Of a stretch of 64,000 nt of DNA, positions 60,677 through 64,000 are shown piece by piece. Below the pieces are notes generated by a model. It did not search any database, was not told where the DNA came from, and saw only the letters and a list, made by a program, of their open reading frames with translations. Origin of the DNA: Novosphingobium sp. B 225 (GTDB taxonomy: Bacteria > Pseudomonadota > Alphaproteobacteria > Sphingomonadales > Sphingomonadaceae); assembly GCF_002198665.1 (NCBI RefSeq), contig NZ_MWLM01000069.1:65663-129662 (forward strand), read 5' to 3'. The position numbers and the translations under genes are program-made. Numbering within the stretch: the first letter of the stretch is position 1; each line of letters opens with the position of its first letter.

Positions 60677-63058
60677 ATGAAATCCATGCTTTACGCATCG
60701 GTTGCGGCATTTGCCCTGACCGCTGTTCCGGCCGTGGCCCAAACGGCCGCGGTCGAAGACGATTCGGCCAATCCGGGTGAAATCGTCGTCACCGCCCAGA
60801 AGCGTTCTGAAAGCCTGCAGTCGGTTCCGGTCGCGGTTTCGGTCATCTCGGGCGAAGACCTGGCTGACAATGCCCGTCCCGGTATCGAAAGCGCCGCCCA
60901 GTTGGTGCCTTCGCTCAACTTCCTGAAGTCGGGCACCACGCTCAACCAGACGATCTTCCTGCGCGGCGTCGGTACCGCCACCTTCTCGATCGCGGGCGAA
61001 CCGTCGGTTTCGACCGTGGTTGACGGTGTGGTCTATTCGCGTTCGGGCGAAGCCTTCTCCGACATGGTCGATGTGGCTCAGATCGAAGTGCTGCGCGGAC
61101 CCCAGGGCACGCTGTTCGGCAAGAACGCATCGGCGGGCGTGATCAACATCACCACCCAGATGCCCAAGCACGAACTTGGCGGCACGATGGAAGCCAGCTT
61201 CTTCGGCCGCAACGAATTCCGCGCCAAGGGTTCGATCAACCTGCCGCTGGGTCCGGATACCGCCGCGCGGATTACCGGCTTCTATGGCGATTATGATGGC
61301 AACATCCGCAACACCGCCACCAACCAGTGGGTCAATGGTTACAAGCACCGCGGCGTGCGCGGCCAGTTCCTCTATGAGCCCAGCAACACGCTGCGGGTCT
61401 ATATCGCCGCCGATTACTACAAGAACGACGACGATTGCTGCGCTGACATCATTGCCACCGGCCCGCTGACCGGCGCTGGCGCGGCCACAACCAGTCTGGC
61501 CTTTGGCGTGCTGCCAACCCCGCTGGGCGCCAACACCCGTCAGGTTGCGCAGAACCTTGTCACCGCGACCAAGGAAAAGGGCTGGGGCGTTTCGGGCCAG
61601 TTCGATCTGGGTCTGGGCGAACACACGCTGACCTCGATCACCGCCTATCGCGGTTGGGACAACACCGAAATCCGTGATGGTGACTGGCTTGACCGGGCCT
61701 ATGTCGGTTTTGCCCAGCTGCATGACAACGGCCCGCAAAGCTCGACCACCTTCAGCCAGGAACTGCGCCTGACCTCGCCTGCCGACCAGACGCTGTCCTA
61801 TGTGATCGGTGCTTATTATTCGCGCGCTGAAAGCGAGCGGACCTTTACCCGCAACGTGACCCAGTGCACCGCCACGGCCACTGCGCCGGCCGGCGTGCTG
61901 ATCCCGTGCGGCAGCACCAATGCCAATGCGGCGACCACGCCCAATGGCAGCGCTACGTTCGGTTCGGTGTTCAACAACTTTGCGGCGTTCACGCAGGCAA
62001 CCCTCAAGCTTGGCGAAAAGGCCCGGCTCATCGGCGGGCTGCGTTACACCAATGACAAGCTGTCGGTATTCCACAGTCGCGTTTCGCCGCTGACCGGCCC
62101 CGGCATCCAGCCCAATTTCGATCAGGGCGTCTATGATCGCTATCTGGCGCTGATCGCTGCCGGTTCGACCGCTTCGGCGGCGGCAACGGCAGCGGTGGCC
62201 TCGTCCAACGGGATTCCCTTCCGCACCAAGACCAGCAACGGCAACCTGTCGGGCAAGGCTGCGCTGCAGTTCGACATGAGCGACGACGTGATGGCCTACG
62301 CCAGCTATGCGCGTGGCTACAAGGGTCCGGCCTACAACGTGTTCTTCAACCTCACGGGCACCGGCACCAACGTGATCGAACCCGAAACTTCGGATTCGTT
62401 CGAAGTGGGCCTCAAGAACACGCTGCTCGATGGGCGGATGACGCTGAACATCGCGGGCTTCTATGCCAAGTACAAGAATTTCCAGGCCAACAACCCGGAT
62501 CTTGTGGCTGCTGTGGTCGTTACCCGCTTTACCAACGCCGGTGAAATTTCGACCCGCGGGATCGAGGCTGATCTCAACTGGCGGCCCAGCAAGAACACCA
62601 CGATTGCTGGCGGTGTTGCGCTGACCGATGCACATGTTGACAACTTCAAGGCGGCACCAGGTGCACCGGTGACGGCGATCATTCCTGCCGGAACCAAGCT
62701 GGGCTATGCCCCGACCTGGAAGGGCTCACTGTCAATCGACCACCGCATCGAAACCGGCTGGTTCGCGGACGTTGCGATGGGCGGCTCGATGAACTTCCAG
62801 TCAGAACAGCTTTCGCTGTTCGCACCTGACGCGGTGCAGCGCCAGCTTGGCACGATCCCGGGCTATTCCCTGGTCAACCTTTCGCTCGCGCTGGTCGATC
62901 CGGCGGACAAGTGGAAGATCACCGCCCAGGTCCGTAACCTGTTTGACAAGGGCTACGCAGCCGCGATCATCAACGGCGGGGTCAGCGGTTCGTACCGTTA
63001 TCAGATCCCGCGCGATGCGGATCGCTACTTCGGGGTTTCGGCCCGGGTCAGCTTCTAA
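60677..63058 (+). CDS. TonB-dependent receptor of the sulfoquinovose locus
   Basis: A 793-residue outer-membrane receptor. Signal peptide (YASVAAFALTAVPAVAQ), TonB-box-like EIVVTAQKR, plug domain (about 45-160: SVPVAVSVISGEDL, EVLRGPQGTLFGKNASAGVI) and barrel ending in RYFGVSARVSF with terminal Phe. GGGAGGA precedes the ATG. It is divergent from the SQase operon across a short promoter region and ends in a strong terminator. By context it imports sulfoquinovose or sulfoquinovosyl glycerol, which would be the sulfonate counterpart of the maltodextrin receptor; the ligand is inferred. Confidence 0.9.
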   Translation: MKSMLYASVAAFALTAVPAVAQTAAVEDDSANPGEIVVTAQKRSESLQSVPVAVSVISGEDLADNARPGIESAAQLVPSLNFLKSGTTLNQTIFLRGVGTATFSIAGEPSVSTVVDGVVYSRSGEAFSDMVDVAQIEVLRGPQGTLFGKNASAGVINITTQMPKHELGGTMEASFFGRNEFRAKGSINLPLGPDTAARITGFYGDYDGNIRNTATNQWVNGYKHRGVRGQFLYEPSNTLRVYIAADYYKNDDDCCADIIATGPLTGAGAATTSLAFGVLPTPLGANTRQVAQNLVTATKEKGWGVSGQFDLGLGEHTLTSITAYRGWDNTEIRDGDWLDRAYVGFAQLHDNGPQSSTTFSQELRLTSPADQTLSYVIGAYYSRAESERTFTRNVTQCTATATAPAGVLIPCGSTNANAATTPNGSATFGSVFNNFAAFTQATLKLGEKARLIGGLRYTNDKLSVFHSRVSPLTGPGIQPNFDQGVYDRYLALIAAGSTASAAATAAVASSNGIPFRTKTSNGNLSGKAALQFDMSDDVMAYASYARGYKGPAYNVFFNLTGTGTNVIEPETSDSFEVGLKNTLLDGRMTLNIAGFYAKYKNFQANNPDLVAAVVVTRFTNAGEISTRGIEADLNWRPSKNTTIAGGVALTDAHVDNFKAAPGAPVTAIIPAGTKLGYAPTWKGSLSIDHRIETGWFADVAMGGSMNFQSEQLSLFAPDAVQRQLGTIPGYSLVNLSLALVDPADKWKITAQVRNLFDKGYAAAIINGGVSGSYRYQIPRDADRYFGVSARVSF

Positions 63059-63075
63059 CCAAACCACCACCTCAG

Positions 63076-63111
63076 GGGCCTTGCGAACGAACCGTTCGCA
63101 AGGCCCTTTTT
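63076..63111. terminator. Terminator between the TonB receptor and MFS genes
   Basis: A perfect 14-bp stem (63076-63089 with 63093-63106), 3-nt loop and five T after the right arm. The left arm is preceded on the opposite strand by fewer A, so it works best for the plus-strand TonB gene but may also stop the convergent MFS transcript. Confidence 0.88.
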
Positions 63112-63122
63112 GTTTGTCCGGA

Positions 63123-64000
63123 TCAGGCTGCGTCGTTGCTGACCGCATCCAGGTTTGGCAGGATCAGGTGGATCCAGGCCAGCGCTGCCAGATAGGCCGC
63201 GCCGCAGATCGCGAACATCGGGGCATAGCCATGCCCGTTACCCAGCGACCATCCCGCCAGTTCGATGATTCCCATACCGGCCAGATTGCCGGCCACGGCG
63301 CCCAGCGCGATCACGGTGGCGATGCGGCTGGCGGGTACGACATCGGCGGTCATGCCAAAGATGTTGGTTGAAAAGCCCTGGTGCGCGAACAGCCCAAGCC
63401 CGATCAATACGGCGGCCATCCACGGATTGTGCACCAGCAGGGCCAGCGGCATGGCCAGCACCACCAGTGCGAACAACAGCATCGAGCTCTTGCGAGCGCG
63501 GTTGCCGGTCCAGCCGCGTGCCTGCAGCAGCGGGTAGAGCCCGCCAGAGGTAATCGCACCCAGCGCAGCCAGGCTAAAGATGATCGCAATCGGCCAGCCA
63601 AGCTGCGCCTGCTTGAGGCCGTAGATCCGCGAGAAATAGTCCGGCATCCAGAACAGCACGAACCACCACACGCAGTCCGTCAGGAACTTTGCGCCGATCA
63701 CCGCCCAGGTCCGGCGATCAGCCATCATCACGCCCCAGTTGACCGGAGCGCGCTCTGGCGCGGTGCCGACCGGCTTGAGGCTGCCGGTGCCGAACCACCA
63801 GGCGATCAACCAGACAAAGCCAAGCCCCCCGGTCACGACAAAGGCTGCTTTCCAGCCAAAGGCGACGGCCAGCGGCGGGATCAGCAGCGGCGTGATGATC
63901 GCGCCGATGTTGCTGGCGGTGTTGATCACCCCGATTGCCAAATTGCGCTGGCTGGCGGGCAGATAGATCGCCGCCGCCTTGAGCCCTGCTGGTGTGCTGA
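63123..64000 (-). CDS. MFS transporter, ACS/ExuT-like (partial, 5' end beyond window)
   Basis: The last ~292 residues of a major facilitator. The frame runs to the window edge without a start. It has the family signature of hexuronate/sulfonate-type anion:cation symporters (AIGVINTASNIGAIITPLL) followed by about seven membrane segments. Convergent with the TonB receptor, it may move sulfoquinovose or its glycoside across the inner membrane; hexuronate transport is the alternative. Confidence 0.88.
   Translation of the reverse strand, partial: STPAGLKAAAIYLPASQRNLAIGVINTASNIGAIITPLLIPPLAVAFGWKAAFVVTGGLGFVWLIAWWFGTGSLKPVGTAPERAPVNWGVMMADRRTWAVIGAKFLTDCVWWFVLFWMPDYFSRIYGLKQAQLGWPIAIIFSLAALGAITSGGLYPLLQARGWTGNRARKSSMLLFALVVLAMPLALLVHNPWMAAVLIGLGLFAHQGFSTNIFGMTADVVPASRIATVIALGAVAGNLAGMGIIELAGWSLGNGHGYAPMFAICGAAYLAALAWIHLILPNLDAVSNDAA

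Noticed and set aside
60626..62635. Minus-strand 669-codon frame opposite the TonB receptor
   Set aside because: Antisense shadow; the receptor has signal peptide, plug and barrel.
1..64000. tRNA, rRNA, CRISPR array, integrase or insertion sequence
   Set aside because: No cloverleaf with TTCGA loop, no rRNA segments, no regularly spaced repeats and no transposase or integrase motifs were found on reading both strands.

Overview
The window looks like chromosome of a sphingomonad alphaproteobacterium, most likely Novosphingobium or a close relative. The evidence is the high-GC sequence with strong GC bias at third codon positions, three TonB-dependent receptors in carbohydrate or uptake contexts, a LigE-type beta-etherase, a DUF6356 gene, a tryptophan-halogenase-like gene inside a glycan locus, and the DUF3576-leuS-lptE-holA order. 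I see no rRNA, tRNA, CRISPR array, insertion sequence or prophage.

Layout. (1) 1-3639: end of a plus-strand operon with a biotin carrier, a biotin-dependent carboxyltransferase, a HAD-IIA phosphatase and a LigE-like glutathione S-transferase. The content resembles the acv/hpe systems for lignin-derived acetovanillone, next to a beta-aryl-ether-cleaving enzyme. (2) 4000-4839: small DUF6356 membrane protein and a divergent Lrp/AsnC regulator. (3) 4957-18513: malto-oligosaccharide/starch locus. A minus-strand operon (TonB receptor, halogenase-like flavoprotein, GH13 alpha-amylase, GH13 alpha-glucosidase, GH97, esterase) faces a LacI regulator and an MFS sugar transporter, with two near-identical candidate LacI operators. 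(4) 18516-25076: TonB receptor, VOC protein coupled to hpd (tyrosine catabolism), agmatine deiminase, M28 peptidase. (5) 25169-30021: glnE, bcp, ferritin-like DUF455, M23 peptidase, then a strong terminator and a ~150 bp palindromic repeat. (6) 30397-39536: acyl-CoA ligase with P450, chemotaxis receptor, pentapeptide protein, enoyl-CoA hydratase, galU, murA. (7) 39548-50152: hydrolase, an unrecognised 475-aa protein, small DNA-binding proteins, phaB, then the housekeeping run DUF3576-leuS-lptE-holA. (8) 50227-52112: a sugar transferase and a 3-hydroxybutyryl-CoA dehydrogenase that converge and are both cut at the same point (~51337), a deletion, rearrangement or assembly junction. (9) 52172-55249: cobalamin adenosyltransferase, small membrane protein, gluQRS, HNH nuclease, membrane protein. 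(10) 55333-64000: a probable sulfoquinovose utilisation locus: GH31 sulfoquinovosidase with the full KERWY sulfonate-binding signature, LacI regulator, aldo/keto reductase and an SsuD-like flavin monooxygenase in one overlapping operon, a divergent TonB receptor, and a partial MFS transporter at the window edge.

How the genes work together. In the last locus the TonB receptor would bring sulfoquinovosyl glycerol into the periplasm and the MFS protein into the cytoplasm. The sulfoquinovosidase would release sulfoquinovose, the monooxygenase would remove sulfite to leave 6-oxo-glucose, and the reductase would make glucose. The starch locus follows the same plan for alpha-glucans. Together with the aromatic cluster this describes a plant-debris degrader.
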